From positions 4,030,001 through 4,094,000 of the forward strand of contig NZ_CP013650.1 of the NCBI RefSeq assembly GCF_001466725.1: a DNA stretch of 64,000 nt, given 5' to 3'. Shown one piece after another: positions 26,956-37,677 of the stretch. The notes beneath the pieces are model-generated. The model was not told the DNA's origin, ran no database searches, and saw only the letters and a list, made by a program, of their open reading frames with translations. Made by a program: the position numbers and the translations under genes. Positions within the stretch are counted from its first letter, which is position 1. Each line of letters opens with the position of its first letter. This stretch comes from Lacimicrobium alkaliphilum (GTDB lineage Bacteria > Pseudomonadota > Gammaproteobacteria > Enterobacterales > Alteromonadaceae).

Positions 26956-28107
26956 ATGAAAATGCCCGCTTTTATAGAGTCTTACAGCAGGATTATCGCT
27001 GCGCCGAGCATCAGCGCCTTTGATCCGGCAATGGATCAGAGTAACCGCCAGATTATTGATCTGCTTGGCAACTGGCTGGGCGATCTTAGTTTTAACATAA
27101 GTATTCAGGCTGTGCCCGGCACCAGAAATAAGTTCAATATGCTCGCCCGCCTCGGAACAGGGGCTGGCGGATTATTGCTGGCCGGTCACTCCGATACTGT
27201 GCCCTTTGATGAAGGGCGCTGGCAGAGTGATCCCTTTACACTGAAGGAAAAAGATAACCGGCTTTATGGTCTGGGCACCTGCGATATGAAAGGTTTCTTT
27301 GCCTTTATTCTCGAAGCTCTGAAAACACTGCCACTGAACAAACTGCAAAAACCCCTGTATATCCTCGCCACAGCGGACGAAGAAACCTCCATGGCCGGGG
27401 CCCGTTTCTTCGCACAGCAGCAGCTGATCAAACCGGAAATGGCCATTATCGGTGAACCCACCGAGCTTAAGCCCATCTACAAGCACAAGGGCCATATGGC
27501 CCACACACTGTCTGTACAGGGCCAGGCAGGTCATTCCAGTGATCCGGACAAGGGCGTCAATGCCATAGAAATTATGGTTCAGGCCATTGGCGAATTGCTT
27601 AAACTTAAACAGACACTGGTCAGCCAGTACCGGGACGAGGATTTTTCAGTTCCTCAGACCACCATGAACCTGGGCCATATTCATGGTGGCGACGGTGAAA
27701 ACCGCATCTGCGGCCATTGTCATCTGAATTTTGATCTGCGCGCGGTACCGGATCTGTCCGACGAAGAAGCCATTGCCCGTATCGACGCGGTCTTGCAGCC
27801 CTTAAAGCAGGCCTATCCAAACCGCATTAGCCGCCAGGCCATGTACGACACGGTACCGGCCTTTGGCAGCCGTCAGCAAACTGCACTGCTGGAGCTGGCA
27901 CAGCAGTTCACCGGCTTTAACCCCACCAGCGCCAACTACTGTACCGAAGCCCCGTTTATCAGCGAACTGGGTTGCGATACGCTGGTGTTAGGCCCGGGCA
28001 GCATTGATCAGGCCCATCAGCCGGATGAGTATATTGCGCTGGACTATGTAGAGCCGACCGTCAGTTTGTTGCGTAATCTGATTACCAAAGTCTGTTTAAA
28101 TCAGTAA
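26956..28107 (+). CDS. argE: Acetylornithine deacetylase
   Basis: 383 residues from the ATG at 26956, chosen because GGAAG sits 6 bases upstream and because the family begins at MKMPAF; an earlier in-frame ATG at 26914 adds 14 unlikely residues. An M20 metallopeptidase-family enzyme that releases ornithine from N2-acetylornithine. Metal-site segments are LLLAGHSDTVPFDEG and YGLGTCDMKG, with the catalytic Glu in ATADEETSMAG. Divergent from argCBFGH, as in Vibrio and Shewanella. Presence of argE together with the ArgH-linked synthase implies the linear acetyl pathway. Confidence 0.96.
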   Translation: MKMPAFIESYSRIIAAPSISAFDPAMDQSNRQIIDLLGNWLGDLSFNISIQAVPGTRNKFNMLARLGTGAGGLLLAGHSDTVPFDEGRWQSDPFTLKEKDNRLYGLGTCDMKGFFAFILEALKTLPLNKLQKPLYILATADEETSMAGARFFAQQQLIKPEMAIIGEPTELKPIYKHKGHMAHTLSVQGQAGHSSDPDKGVNAIEIMVQAIGELLKLKQTLVSQYRDEDFSVPQTTMNLGHIHGGDGENRICGHCHLNFDLRAVPDLSDEEAIARIDAVLQPLKQAYPNRISRQAMYDTVPAFGSRQQTALLELAQQFTGFNPTSANYCTEAPFISELGCDTLVLGPGSIDQAHQPDEYIALDYVEPTVSLLRNLITKVCLNQ

Positions 28108-28133
28108 GCTTAGAAAAAACACAAGGAGCGGCA

Positions 28134-28844
28134 TTGAAAGTGAAACCCAACGCTCAGATAGAAGCGGTAATTTTTGATATGGACGGGCTGTTGATTGATT
28201 CAGAGCCACTGTGGCGGATGGCAGAGCAGCAGGTCTTTGCCTCTGTGGATATTCAGCTAAATGAACAAATGTGCCTGCAGACCACAGGCCTGAGCACCGA
28301 AGAAGTGGTACGCTACTGGTACCAGGCCTTTGATATAACACGGGATGATGTTGGTGTTATTGCCCGTCAGTTAGAAGACAGAATGGTAAAGTTGATCCGC
28401 GAAGAGGGTGAGCCTCTGCCTGGTGTGTACCCGCTGCTGGAACGTTGCCGGGAACTGGATCTGAAACTGGCTGTCGCTTCCGGCTCTGCTGACCGGCTGA
28501 TAGAAGCCGTCATGGAGCGACTGGCGTTGTATCCATATTTTGATTTCCATCATTCAGCAGAACATGAAGCGGCCGGTAAGCCGGATCCGGCGGTGTACCT
28601 GAGCACCCTGAAAAGACTGGGTCTTAAGGCCAACCAGTGTATCGCTTTTGAAGATTCAGTGCGCGGCGTGCAGGCGGCAAAGAAAGCCGGGATCTATACT
28701 ATCGCCGTACCGGAATCAGGCATGCCCAAAGGGCCGGATTTTGCCATTGCCGATGGCATCATCGACAGTCTGGAGCAGGCCTTAATGCTGCCGCAGTTTG
28801 CACTGACCGATGACGCTCCCGATAACCCACAACTGGAACACTAA
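28134..28844 (+). CDS. HAD-family sugar-phosphate phosphatase (YniC/HxpB-like)
   Basis: 236 residues from TTG at 28134, with AAGGAG 5 bases upstream; a GTG two codons later is possible. HAD motif I is DMDGLLIDSEP, motif II lies in VASGSADRL, and motif IV in AFEDSVRGVQAA. The overall pattern matches E. coli YniC (2-deoxyglucose-6-phosphatase, hexitol phosphatase), but substrate is not predictable from sequence. It is 26 bases downstream of argE and 3 bases upstream of mgsA. Confidence 0.88.
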   Translation: MKVKPNAQIEAVIFDMDGLLIDSEPLWRMAEQQVFASVDIQLNEQMCLQTTGLSTEEVVRYWYQAFDITRDDVGVIARQLEDRMVKLIREEGEPLPGVYPLLERCRELDLKLAVASGSADRLIEAVMERLALYPYFDFHHSAEHEAAGKPDPAVYLSTLKRLGLKANQCIAFEDSVRGVQAAKKAGIYTIAVPESGMPKGPDFAIADGIIDSLEQALMLPQFALTDDAPDNPQLEH

Positions 28845-28847
28845 CTC

Positions 28848-29255
28848 ATGCAGAAAAACCTGGCGCTGGTCGCCCATGATCATAAAAAACCGGATTTGAT
28901 ACGCTGGGCTCAGGCTCACAAAGAGATTCTGGCGAAACACCATCTGGTAGCCACAGGTACTACCGGCGGATTGCTGGCCGATGCACTGGCGTTGCCGGTA
29001 TTTCGATATAAGAGTGGCCCGCTGGGAGGTGACCAGCAAATCGGCGCACTGATCGCGGAAGGCAAGCTCGATGCGCTGTTTTTCTTCTGGGACCCCTTAA
29101 ACCCGGCACCTCATGATCCCGATGTCAAAGCACTGTTACGTTTATGCTCGGTGTGGAATGTTCCGGTGGCCTGTAATGAGAGTTCCGCCGATCTGATTAT
29201 CAGCTCGCCACGCTTTGAAGATCCTGGTTATCAACGGGCAATACCAGAGTACTGA
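28848..29255 (+). CDS. mgsA: Methylglyoxal synthase
   Basis: 135 residues. It converts dihydroxyacetone phosphate to methylglyoxal, relieving sugar-phosphate overload. [10 protein letters not shown] near the N-terminus, GTTGGLLA for phosphate binding, [13 protein letters not shown], and the catalytic [20 protein letters not shown] segment are present. The stop overlaps the next ATG by one base. Sitting after a sugar-phosphate phosphatase fits a shared role in phosphate-ester stress; that link is inferred. Confidence 0.95.
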   Translation: MQKNLALVAHDHKKPDLIRWAQAHKEILAKHHLVATGTTGGLLADALALPVFRYKSGPLGGDQQIGALIAEGKLDALFFFWDPLNPAPHDPDVKALLRLCSVWNVPVACNESSADLIISSPRFEDPGYQRAIPEY

Positions 29256-30241
29256 TGAACTTTTATCTGAGCGAAGAAAGCGAACTTGAGCAACGCTATG
29301 ACAGCCTGATTCAGGGGTTCTGGCACAACCAGGTAAGTACCGGCAGCTTTGCCGGCGTGGACAATATCAACATTGCCTATGCCTGTGCATTGCATCCTCA
29401 GGCTCGCGGTAGCGTGGTGATCAGCAGTGGCAGAATAGAGGGCTACCTGAAATATAAAGAGATCATTTTTGAGCTTTACCAGAATCATTATTCGGTGTTT
29501 ATTCTGGATCATCGTGGCCAGGGTCTGTCCGGGCGGATGACCCCTCAGGTTCATCAGGGCTATGTTGCCGATTTTTCTGATTATGTCACCGATCTGAAAA
29601 CCTTTTATGATCAGGTCGTGATGCCGCAGAGCAGTCACAAGCCGCTGTTACTTGGCCATTCAATGGGCGGTGCCATAGGCACGTTATATCTGAACCGCTA
29701 CCCACAAGATTTTGACAAAGCCGTGTTTACCGCCCCCATGTATGGCATCAGACTGCCGCTGCCAAAATGGCTGGTAAAAGCGCTTCTGAGCGCCGGCCTT
29801 ACGCTGAATCAATGGGTTGGCAAAAGGCCCTGGTATTTCTTCGGGCAGACCGATTACCTGGCTATTCCCTTTGCCATCAACCCACTGACTCACAGCAAGG
29901 TCCGCTATCGCATCTTTCGTCAGGAGTATGAGACTCACCCTGCCATGAAACTCGGCGGCGTGACCTATAACTGGCTGCGGGCGGCCATCAGAGCCACTGA
30001 ACAGCTTGAACAACAGGTCAGCGAGGTACAAACCCCGATCCTGGTGCTGCAGGCGGGAGGGGATCAGATCATCGACAACGAAGCGCAGGATCACCTCTGT
30101 GCCATGATGCCCCGATGTCAGTTAAAACCGGTATCCGGCGCCAGACACGAATTGCTGATGGAGGCAGACAGGTATCGCCAGCCATCCATGCAGGCTATTC
30201 TGGCGTTTTTTGAGCCACAGAAACAGGATCCTGATGAATAA
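29255..30241 (+). CDS. Alpha/beta hydrolase, lysophospholipase (PldB) type
   Basis: 328 residues. The nucleophile elbow GHSMGGA is near residue 133, the catalytic Asp probably in GGDQIID (~270) and His in GARHELL (~290). HRGQGLSGR before the elbow is typical of monoglyceride lipase/lysophospholipase L2 (serine aminopeptidase S33 family). It hydrolyses acyl esters, likely of lysophospholipids. Its last 47 bases overlap the 3' end of fieF on the other strand. Confidence 0.88.
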   Translation: MNFYLSEESELEQRYDSLIQGFWHNQVSTGSFAGVDNINIAYACALHPQARGSVVISSGRIEGYLKYKEIIFELYQNHYSVFILDHRGQGLSGRMTPQVHQGYVADFSDYVTDLKTFYDQVVMPQSSHKPLLLGHSMGGAIGTLYLNRYPQDFDKAVFTAPMYGIRLPLPKWLVKALLSAGLTLNQWVGKRPWYFFGQTDYLAIPFAINPLTHSKVRYRIFRQEYETHPAMKLGGVTYNWLRAAIRATEQLEQQVSEVQTPILVLQAGGDQIIDNEAQDHLCAMMPRCQLKPVSGARHELLMEADRYRQPSMQAILAFFEPQKQDPDE

Positions 30242-31097
30242 GCACTTCCGCTTCAGGAATTTCACGGTTTACCGCTTCCTCGACTTTAACCGTAATATCA
30301 TGGGCATCCACCAGCTTCAGATTGTCATCCAGCTCAAGATGAAACTGGATGAAAATATTACGCCCTGACTGACGGGTACGGATATCATGCACGCCGTGCA
30401 CCATGGGATTAGACATCGCCGCCGCTTCGATGGTCTCGGTGTATTCCTGAGGTAATTCTTTGTCCATCAGTGCTGCGGCCGACTCCATAGCAATGGTTCT
30501 GGCGCCCCACATCAGATACAGGGCAATGCCAATGGCAAACCAGCCATCCATTGACAAAAAGCCCTGAGTAGTCAGCCACAGCGCCAGCAGTACCGCCAGA
30601 TTCATCAGCAGATCGGACTGATAATGTAACGAGTCCGCCTTGATGGCCACCGAGTTAGTGCGCCGGATGGCCATGCGCTGCACCGCCACCAGAACCAGTG
30701 TCATCAACACGCTGAACAATGTGGCATACACGGCGAGTATGGGCTGATTCAGAGGGCCGGGATCTTTAAGCCTGTCAACGCTGTGGAAAATCAGCAGCAT
30801 AGCCGAACCGAATATAAAGGCCGACTGGGCCAGACCGGCCAGTGACTCGGCTTTCCCATGACCAAATTTATGATCGTCATCGGCGGGCATCAGGGCATAG
30901 CGGATCACAAAAAAGTTGATCACAGAAGCGACCACATCAAATACCGAATCGGTCAGAGACGCCAGCATCGAAGCTGAATTGGTCACATACCAGGCCCATA
31001 TTTTCACCACAATCATGGAAAACGCCGCCACCAGTGCGAAGGTGCTGGCCAGTTTGACCCAAAATGCGTAGCTGTCCTTCATTCCATCCATTTCCAC
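30195..31097 (-). CDS. fieF: Cation diffusion facilitator, FieF-type iron/zinc exporter
   Basis: 300 residues with six membrane helices and a C-terminal cytoplasmic domain. The metal-site pairs D-x3-D in helix 2 (DSVFD) and H-x3-D in helix 5 (HYQSD) match YiiP/FieF, as does the [10 protein letters not shown] loop. It is a proton-driven exporter of divalent cations (Zn2+, Fe2+). An internal ATG at 31082 (MKDSYAF) may be the true start. Convergent 47-base overlap with the hydrolase gene. Confidence 0.92.
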   Translation of the reverse strand: MEMDGMKDSYAFWVKLASTFALVAAFSMIVVKIWAWYVTNSASMLASLTDSVFDVVASVINFFVIRYALMPADDDHKFGHGKAESLAGLAQSAFIFGSAMLLIFHSVDRLKDPGPLNQPILAVYATLFSVLMTLVLVAVQRMAIRRTNSVAIKADSLHYQSDLLMNLAVLLALWLTTQGFLSMDGWFAIGIALYLMWGARTIAMESAAALMDKELPQEYTETIEAAAMSNPMVHGVHDIRTRQSGRNIFIQFHLELDDNLKLVDAHDITVKVEEAVNREIPEAEVLIHQDPVSVAQKTPE

Positions 31098-31170
31098 TGT
31101 CTTGTCTCTGTCTGCCTTTCAGTATACCTGTACAATAGGCACAATATCACTGCACATCATGACTGAGACT

Positions 31171-31635
31171 ATGCTGGACATTATCCTGTATCAACCGGAA
31201 ATCCCGCCCAATACCGGTAATATTATCCGCCTTTGCGCCAATACCGGCTTTCGCCTGCACCTTATCGGCCCGCTGGGCTTCAGCTGGGAGGACAAAAAGC
31301 TGCGGCGGGCCGGTCTCGACTACCACGAGTTTGCTGCAATTGGCCAGTATCATAACCTTCAGGAGTGTCTGCAGCAGGTTAGCCCGGAGCGCCTGTTCGC
31401 CTGCACCACGAAGGGTAAAAGTTATTACACTGACGTGGCATTTAAAGCCGGTGATGCACTGCTGTTCGGGCCGGAAACCCGCGGGCTGCCTGCAGAAATC
31501 ATCGAATCCCTGCCTCCGCAACAGCGCCTGCGCATTCCTATGCGACCAGACAGTCGCAGCATGAACCTGTCAAATGCGGTATCGGTGATGGTGTTTGAAG
31601 CCTGGCGGCAGATGGGCTTTGAAGGCGCGGTGTAA
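31171..31635 (+). CDS. trmL: tRNA (cytidine/uridine-34 2'-O)-methyltransferase
   Basis: 154 residues from ATG 31171, chosen because the family starts [20 protein letters not shown]; ATGs at 31159 and 31102 would give longer forms. A SPOUT knotted methyltransferase with [10 protein letters not shown] and [19 protein letters not shown] forming the knot and SAM site. It methylates the wobble base of tRNA-Leu isoacceptors. No strong ribosome site is seen. Confidence 0.94.
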   Translation: MLDIILYQPEIPPNTGNIIRLCANTGFRLHLIGPLGFSWEDKKLRRAGLDYHEFAAIGQYHNLQECLQQVSPERLFACTTKGKSYYTDVAFKAGDALLFGPETRGLPAEIIESLPPQQRLRIPMRPDSRSMNLSNAVSVMVFEAWRQMGFEGAV

Positions 31636-31651
31636 TACCGATCCGCCCCGA

Positions 31652-32656
31652 CTACTCGAATTTCTTTTCTCTTCCCAACAGTGCCAGAGCCGCTTCTCTG
31701 GGCGGCTTATTCTGGTAAAGCACCTGATAAATCTGCTCGGTAATGGGCATCTCCACACCCTGGCGCTGCGCCAGAAGATAGACTTCCTTGGTGTTGCGAT
31801 ACCCCTCCACGACCTGACCGATGCTTTGCATAGCGTCATCCACAGACATACCGTGGCCGAGCGCAAGACCGAAGCGCCGGTTGCGGGACTGATCGTCAGT
31901 GCAGGTCAGAACCAGGTCGCCCAGGCCTGCCATACCCATAAAAGTCGCGGGCTGGGCGCCAAGGGCCACACCAAGACGGGTTAATTCTGCCAGCCCACGG
32001 GTGATCAGAGCCGTTCTGGCGTTGGCGCCAAAGCCGATACCATCAGCCAGGCCTGCGCCTATGGCAATCACGTTTTTTACCGCACCGCCAAGCTGGATGC
32101 CGATAAAATCTGTGTTCTTGTACACCCGCAGGGATTTACCACAGTGCAACATGTCGGCAATATCTTCGACGAATTCATCGTCAAGAGATGACAGAGATAT
32201 CGCCGTTGGCAAACCGGCAGCCATTTCTTTGGCAAAGGTAGGGCCGGACAGTACTGCCAGGGAAATATTGTCACCGAGAATACGCCGGGCCACTTCCTGC
32301 AGCAGGCTTCCTGTTTCAGGTTCCAGCCCTTTGGTGGCCCACACGACCCTGTGCTCCTCATTGAGCATCGGCTTAATCTGCTCCAGCATGCCAGCGAAAG
32401 CATGACTGGGTACCACCACCAGAATATTACGGCTGGCGGCGATGGCTTTGTTCAGATCGGATTCGACTTGCAGCGTTTCAGGAAAAGGCGCATCCGGCAG
32501 ATAGCGCTGATTACAACGTTGCTGTTGCATCTGTTCCATCTGCTCTTTGTCACGCCCCCAGAGTACGGTGGGTATAGCGTTTCTGGCGAAACAAAAGGCC
32601 AGAGCGGTACCATAAGATCCCGCCCCCAATACCGTTAAACCGGCTTTAGTAGTCAT
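31652..32656 (-). CDS. gpsA: Glycerol-3-phosphate dehydrogenase [NAD(P)+]
   Basis: 334 residues. It makes sn-glycerol-3-phosphate for phospholipids. The Rossmann [10 protein letters not shown] is at 11-20, the catalytic Lys lies in [17 protein letters not shown], and GPTFAKE is conserved. Its start abuts the secB stop by one base, the known secB-gpsA pairing. Confidence 0.97.
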   Translation of the reverse strand: MTTKAGLTVLGAGSYGTALAFCFARNAIPTVLWGRDKEQMEQMQQQRCNQRYLPDAPFPETLQVESDLNKAIAASRNILVVVPSHAFAGMLEQIKPMLNEEHRVVWATKGLEPETGSLLQEVARRILGDNISLAVLSGPTFAKEMAAGLPTAISLSSLDDEFVEDIADMLHCGKSLRVYKNTDFIGIQLGGAVKNVIAIGAGLADGIGFGANARTALITRGLAELTRLGVALGAQPATFMGMAGLGDLVLTCTDDQSRNRRFGLALGHGMSVDDAMQSIGQVVEGYRNTKEVYLLAQRQGVEMPITEQIYQVLYQNKPPREAALALLGREKKFE

Positions 32657-33177
32657 CAGGCCTGTGAACTTGGAGCCGCTTCTTGCTGCTGGCCCTGCAC
32701 TTCCTGAGCACGCTTTTGCATATAAGCGGTAAAAATGGCATCAAAGTTTACCGGTGCCAGATTCAGTTGCGGGAAAGTACCGCGGTTAACCAGATTAGAC
32801 ACACATTCACGGGCATAAGGGAACAGCGTTGCAGGGCAGAATGAGCCCATGATGTGGGCTTTTTGCTGATCTGTCATCTCACCGATGGTGAAAATACCAG
32901 CCTGTTGCACTTCTACCAGAAACGCAGTTTCTTCACCGGCTTTAGCCGTCACAGTAACAGACAACACCACTTCATAGCTGTTGTCGTCGAGCTTGGTGCT
33001 GCGGGTATCCAGGTCCATTTTAACTTCCGGCTTCCACTCTTTCTGGAAAATCGCCGGGCTGTTAGGAGATTCAAAAGACATGTCTTTTACGTAAATACGC
33101 TGGATTGCAAACTGTCCCTGAGCATTTGCCTGGCCATTTGCGCCTTCTGCGCCATTTGCTTTAATTTCGTCTGTCAT
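32656..33177 (-). CDS. secB: Protein-export chaperone SecB
   Basis: 173 residues, acidic, homotetrameric chaperone that delivers preproteins to Sec[20 protein letters not shown] opens the fold, and [15 protein letters not shown] with [15 protein letters not shown] closes it. Compared with E. coli SecB (155) it has an extended Gln/Ala-rich N-terminus and C-terminal tail. Co-directional with grxC upstream. Confidence 0.97.
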   Translation of the reverse strand: MTDEIKANGAEGANGQANAQGQFAIQRIYVKDMSFESPNSPAIFQKEWKPEVKMDLDTRSTKLDDNSYEVVLSVTVTAKAGEETAFLVEVQQAGIFTIGEMTDQQKAHIMGSFCPATLFPYARECVSNLVNRGTFPQLNLAPVNFDAIFTAYMQKRAQEVQGQQQEAAPSSQA

Positions 33178-33219
33178 GGTAATTCCTGTAAATAATATTG
33201 GTTGAACCTGAGTTTAGGT

Positions 33220-33477
33220 TTAAGCAGCCAGCAGTTTGTCGAGTTCGCCCCGGGCATCCAGCGCCATCATCTCGTCACAGCCACCTATGTGTTGATCATT
33301 AATAAAAATTTGCGGCACTGTGTAGCCACCCTTTGCCCGTTCAATCATCGGCGCTCTGAGCCCGGGTTGCTGATCTATCCGGTACTCCTGATACTCTATA
33401 CCCTTAGTGTCAAGCAACTGCTTGGCGCGAATACAAAAAGGACAAAAGTTCTTGGTATAAATCTCAACTCGGCTCAT
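33220..33477 (-). CDS. grxC: Glutaredoxin 3
   Basis: 85 residues from ATG 33477; an upstream ATG at 33501 adds eight residues without family support. The redox motif is CPFC (CPYC in E. coli), with the cis-Pro in GGYTVPQIF and the glutathione-binding GGCDEM. A cytoplasmic thiol-disulfide reductant dependent on glutathione, thus functionally tied to gor at the far end of the window. Confidence 0.95.
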   Translation of the reverse strand: MSRVEIYTKNFCPFCIRAKQLLDTKGIEYQEYRIDQQPGLRAPMIERAKGGYTVPQIFINDQHIGGCDEMMALDARGELDKLLAA

Positions 33478-33527
33478 GACGTATTTCACCTTAATCCACA
33501 AAACTGGGGCCCACAGCAGCCTGGTTG

Positions 33528-33953
33528 TTACTTGGCAACAGGTAAACTGGCGCTGGTCCAGGCGTTCATTCCGCCCTTAAGTACATAGACCTGAGAGAAG
33601 CCTGCCTTTAATAACTGCGTTGCAGTACGTTTGGCCGTCGCCCCCATGGCGCAAACCACAATAATGGGTTTATCTTTTTGCTTTTCAAGGTCGGAAAAGT
33701 CCCCTTTTGCCAGTTTCTCTGCCACCAGTTGCCTGGCGCCGAGAATATGACCTTTACGAAAATCCGGTTGTGGGCGGATATCCAGCACCACTGCATCCTG
33801 TTTATTCATCAGCATGGTCATCTCCAGGGTACCCAGTTCCTTTACAGGAGACAGTTTGCTGCTTACCAGGCTGTATATAAAAAGCAGTGCCAGCGCCACC
33901 CAGATACTGGAGAGAATATAATGGTTACCGACAAATTCGATCAGCTGTTGCAT
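33528..33953 (-). CDS. Membrane-anchored rhodanese-like protein (YibN type)
   Basis: 141 residues from ATG 33953, which matches E. coli YibN in length; ATGs at 33962 and 34001 are alternatives. One N-terminal membrane helix (~8-30) is followed by a rhodanese domain with the active-site loop CAMGAT and the DIRPQPDFRKGHI entry. The Cys is retained, so sulfurtransferase activity is possible. Conserved neighbour of grxC and divergent gpmI. Confidence 0.9.
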   Translation of the reverse strand: MQQLIEFVGNHYILSSIWVALALLFIYSLVSSKLSPVKELGTLEMTMLMNKQDAVVLDIRPQPDFRKGHILGARQLVAEKLAKGDFSDLEKQKDKPIIVVCAMGATAKRTATQLLKAGFSQVYVLKGGMNAWTSASLPVAK

Positions 33954-34164
33954 GGAATACATTGCCTCTGAAATGGAAGTGCTGCGAAAAAATGAGTGCA
34001 AAGTATATAGAAAAAAGACACAGAAACCAGTCTGGCGCCTAAACAGAATACAATTCGATATAGCTGATTCGGATTAACTATTGGATTTGCAACTGGCAGT
34101 CCCTTAACATCTGGCCTTATCCCGTTATTTGTATTCACCGTATTCATCCACAAGGAGTCACTTT

Positions 34165-35700
34165 ATGAGTCAGCTTAAAGGTCCACTTGCCTTAATTATT
34201 CTCGACGGCTGGGGTCATCGAGAGGATCAGCAGGACAATGCCATCGCCGCGGCCAACACACCGGTGCTGGACAGACTGACTCAGGAGTACCCGCACACGC
34301 TGATTTCAGGTTCTGGCCTGGATGTTGGTTTACCGGAAGGACAAATGGGCAACTCTGAGGTAGGCCATGTCAACCTTGGTGCCGGGCGGGTGGTGTATCA
34401 GGATTTTACCCGCATCACCAAGGATATTAAGGATGGCGAGTTTGAACATAACCCTGTGCTGGTAAAACACCTTGAAAGGGCGGTATCAAATAACAAGGCC
34501 GTGCACATTATGGGGCTGATGTCACCGGGCGGTGTGCACAGTCATGAAGAACACCTTTTTGCCATGATTAAGCTGGCAGCCGAAAAAGGGGCGGAGAAAA
34601 TTTATCTGCATGCCTTTCTAGATGGCCGCGATACCCCCCCGCGCAGCGCCAAAGCCTCACTGGAAAAAGCCGATGCCCTGTTTAAAGAGTTAGGTAAGGG
34701 CAAAACCGCCAGCCTGGTGGGCCGCTATTACGCCATGGACAGAGACAACCGCTGGGATCGGGTCGAGGCTGCATATAACCTGCTCACCGCTGCACAAGCG
34801 GATTATCAGGCAGACAGTGCCGTAGCCGGGCTCGAGCTGGCCTATGCACGGGATGAAAATGACGAGTTCGTCAAACCGACGGTGATTGGCGATAGAGTCT
34901 GTATTGAAGATGGCGATGCGGTCTTTTTTATGAATTTCAGGGCCGATCGCGCAAGGGAAATCACCCGCGCCTTTGTGGAAAAAGACTTTAAGGGCTTTGA
35001 GCGCAAACACCACCCTGAACTCAGCGGATTTGTGATGCTGACTGAATATGCCGCCGATATCGATACCGATTGTGTCTATCCGCCTGAAGCACTGAACAAT
35101 GTAATGGGAGAATGGCTTGCCAAGCACGATAAAACTCAGCTACGCATTTCTGAGACCGAGAAATATGCCCATGTGACCTTCTTTTACAGTGGTGGTCGCG
35201 AACAGGAGTTTGATGGCGAAAAACGGGTACTGGTGCCTTCGCCTCAGGTCGCCACTTACGATCTGCAACCTGAAATGAGCTCCACCGAACTGACCGACAA
35301 ACTGGTACAAGCCATAGAGTCAGGCGAGTTCGATGTTATCGTCTGCAACTATCCCAATGGGGATATGGTCGGTCACACCGGCGATTTTGACGCCGCCGTC
35401 AAGGCCTGTGAAGCGGTAGACCATTGTATTGGCCGGGTAGTGGAAGCACTGCAAAAAGCCGGTGGAGAATGCCTGATTACTGCCGATCACGGTAATGCCG
35501 AGCAAATGAAAGACACCAGTACCGGCCAGGCGCATACGGCCCATACCAGCGAACTGGTGCCCTTTATTTATGTGGGTCGGGCCGCTGACGCCCGCGAGGA
35601 TGGAACCCTCAGCGATGTCGCCCCCACTATGCTGCATCTGATGGGGATGGAACAGCCACCGGAAATGACCGGCAAGCCCATCGTCACCCTCAAATCCTGA
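34165..35700 (+). CDS. gpmI: Phosphoglycerate mutase, 2,3-bisphosphoglycerate-independent
   Basis: 511 residues from ATG 34165, with AAGGAG seven bases upstream; an earlier ATG at 34129 is not supported. It interconverts 3- and 2-phosphoglycerate using two Mn2+. IILDGWGHR, the phosphoserine-forming [31 protein letters not shown] and the C-terminal metal site [11 protein letters not shown] are intact. envC follows 7 bases later. Confidence 0.97.
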   Translation: MSQLKGPLALIILDGWGHREDQQDNAIAAANTPVLDRLTQEYPHTLISGSGLDVGLPEGQMGNSEVGHVNLGAGRVVYQDFTRITKDIKDGEFEHNPVLVKHLERAVSNNKAVHIMGLMSPGGVHSHEEHLFAMIKLAAEKGAEKIYLHAFLDGRDTPPRSAKASLEKADALFKELGKGKTASLVGRYYAMDRDNRWDRVEAAYNLLTAAQADYQADSAVAGLELAYARDENDEFVKPTVIGDRVCIEDGDAVFFMNFRADRAREITRAFVEKDFKGFERKHHPELSGFVMLTEYAADIDTDCVYPPEALNNVMGEWLAKHDKTQLRISETEKYAHVTFFYSGGREQEFDGEKRVLVPSPQVATYDLQPEMSSTELTDKLVQAIESGEFDVIVCNYPNGDMVGHTGDFDAAVKACEAVDHCIGRVVEALQKAGGECLITADHGNAEQMKDTSTGQAHTAHTSELVPFIYVGRAADAREDGTLSDVAPTMLHLMGMEQPPEMTGKPIVTLKS

Positions 35701-35707
35701 GACACTG

Positions 35708-36856
35708 ATGTACTGGCGGTATCTGAAAAAGGCCGGTGAAGGGGTGCGAAATACCACCCTGGTGCTGGCCTTTGTGACTGTTTTGCCACTGCAGGCGCAG
35801 GGGAATACGGCAGAACTCGATGCCCTCAGAGCACAGATTGAAGAGCGGCAGCAACAACTTGATTACAGCATCGCCACTGCCAAAGAGCTCGAAAAAGCAC
35901 TACAGAATGCCGAACAAAAGTTATCTGAATTATTCCGGGGCCTGAAACAAACCCGCAGTCAGCTCGAAGAAAACCGCGAGCAGCAGGCACAGCTTGAGCA
36001 GCAACAAAAGCAGTTGATAGCTCAAATCAGGCAGCAGAAAGACGCCCTGAGCAGCCAGTTACGCAGTGCTTATATGACAGGCCAGCATGATTTTACCAAA
36101 ATGCTGCTAAACCAGGGAGATGCAGCCAAACTCGAACGCATGCTCAGTTATTACCGTTACCTGAATCAGGCCAGGATGGAGCAGATCCAGGCCTTTACCC
36201 GGCTGGCCAGAGATCTGCAAAAAGTGGAAAAAGAGTTGCAGATAAAGGTCGACGAACTGGCAGAACTGTTAGAGGTACAGGAAGCTCAGCGCCAACTGTT
36301 AGCCAGAGAGCAGGATAACCGCGAGCAATCTCTGGCAGCACTGGAAAAGCGCATTACCAGTGAAGCCGAGCAAATTGAACAGCTTCAGATCAATGAACAG
36401 AATCTGATTCAGGCAATTGCCAGAGCAGAAGCCAGAGCCAGTGCGTCGCAACAAGTCCTTGCGGGTCTGCAGCCATACAAGGGTCAATTGCTCAAGCCCA
36501 CCGGTGGACGGATGCGGAATCTCTTTTCCAGTCGCCGTCAGGGACAGATTCGCTGGAAAGGCGCCATGTTTGATGGTCGCGCAGGAGACAGTGTCAGAGC
36601 CGTACATCATGGTCGTATTCTTTATGCAGACTGGCTCAGAGGCTTTGGTCTGGTGATGGTACTGGATCACGGCGAGGGCTATATGAGCCTCTATGGATAC
36701 AATCAGGCATTGCTCAAAGATGTGGGTGATACCGTGCAGGCTGGTGAAGAAATCGCACTGGTAGGACAAAGTGGCGGTCAGAGTAGTCCCGGATTGTATT
36801 TTGAACTTCGCCACAAGGGGAAAGCGGTCAATCCCGCGGGCTGGATACAGCCATAG
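35708..36856 (+). CDS. envC: Murein hydrolase activator EnvC
   Basis: 382 residues. A signal segment (~16-32) precedes a long coiled coil (~35-250, rich in Gln, Glu, Leu) and a C-terminal LytM/M23 domain (~270-380). The LytM domain lacks the full zinc-ligand set (LDHGEGYMSLYGYN and YFELRHKG keep some His), as in activators that stimulate AmiA/AmiB amidases at the septum rather than cut themselves. It follows gpmI as in E. coli. Confidence 0.93.
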   Translation: MYWRYLKKAGEGVRNTTLVLAFVTVLPLQAQGNTAELDALRAQIEERQQQLDYSIATAKELEKALQNAEQKLSELFRGLKQTRSQLEENREQQAQLEQQQKQLIAQIRQQKDALSSQLRSAYMTGQHDFTKMLLNQGDAAKLERMLSYYRYLNQARMEQIQAFTRLARDLQKVEKELQIKVDELAELLEVQEAQRQLLAREQDNREQSLAALEKRITSEAEQIEQLQINEQNLIQAIARAEARASASQQVLAGLQPYKGQLLKPTGGRMRNLFSSRRQGQIRWKGAMFDGRAGDSVRAVHHGRILYADWLRGFGLVMVLDHGEGYMSLYGYNQALLKDVGDTVQAGEEIALVGQSGGQSSPGLYFELRHKGKAVNPAGWIQP

Positions 36857-36912
36857 TAATTATTATTCAAAACCTTATAATCAAATCAGCGCTAACAACA
36901 ATAAAAAATAAC

Positions 36913-37677
36913 GTGATCACAAGACTCTGCCTGTTACTCATCTGTTTGCTCAGCCTGCCCGCGGGCGCCGGCAATATCGCCCTGATTATCGATGATATGG
37001 GCTACCGTAAACAGGACATAGATGCCTTTGTGCTGCCAGCACAGGTCACCTTTGCTATCTTACCTCATACGCCCTATTCCACTGCCTATGCAAAAAAAGC
37101 CGCCACTCAGAACAGGGAAGTGATGCTGCATATGCCCATGGAAGCGCTGGCCGGCAACAAACTTGGCCCTGGCGCCCTGACCGCCGCGATGGATGATCGC
37201 GCAATTCAGGCTAAGCTGGACGCGGCACTGACCTCGGTGCCCCATGCCATCGGCCTGAATAATCATATGGGCAGCAAACTCACTCAGTTAACCCTGCCGA
37301 TGCAGGCCACCATGGACTTTCTTCGCCAGCAACAGTTGTTTTTTATCGACAGTCGCACCACCCGGTACAGCAAAGCCAATAAGATTGCGACCCGGTTTGG
37401 GGTACCGAACACGCACCGGCAGGTATTTCTCGATCATTTCCAGAACGAGAAACATATGCAGGCACAATTTGACCGCCTGATTCGGATCGCCCGTAAATAT
37501 CGCAACGCCATTGGCATTGCCCACCCCTATCCGGAAACCCTGAGCTTTTTGCAACAAAGCCTGCCCAAATTGCAGGAGATGGGGATTCAGCTCATCCCTG
37601 TCAGTGTTCTGATGAAAGAAAAAGCCCTGGCCCTGCGCGAATCATCACCGGATACCTCAAAAGTGGGGTCAGAGTAA
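36913..37677 (+). CDS. Divergent polysaccharide deacetylase, YibQ family
   Basis: 254 residues from GTG 36913, with a signal peptide (~1-20). The domain (PF04748) begins IALIIDDMGYRKQD, with the metal-site Asp pair; further family segments are MLHMPMEA, NNHMGSKLT and FFIDSRTT. A periplasmic protein of unproven substrate that accompanies envC. The last five codons and the stop (ending KVGSE) lie within a dispersed 22-bp inverted repeat, so the native C-terminus has probably been rewritten by that element. Confidence 0.9.
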   Translation: MITRLCLLLICLLSLPAGAGNIALIIDDMGYRKQDIDAFVLPAQVTFAILPHTPYSTAYAKKAATQNREVMLHMPMEALAGNKLGPGALTAAMDDRAIQAKLDAALTSVPHAIGLNNHMGSKLTQLTLPMQATMDFLRQQQLFFIDSRTTRYSKANKIATRFGVPNTHRQVFLDHFQNEKHMQAQFDRLIRIARKYRNAIGIAHPYPETLSFLQQSLPKLQEMGIQLIPVSVLMKEKALALRESSPDTSKVGSE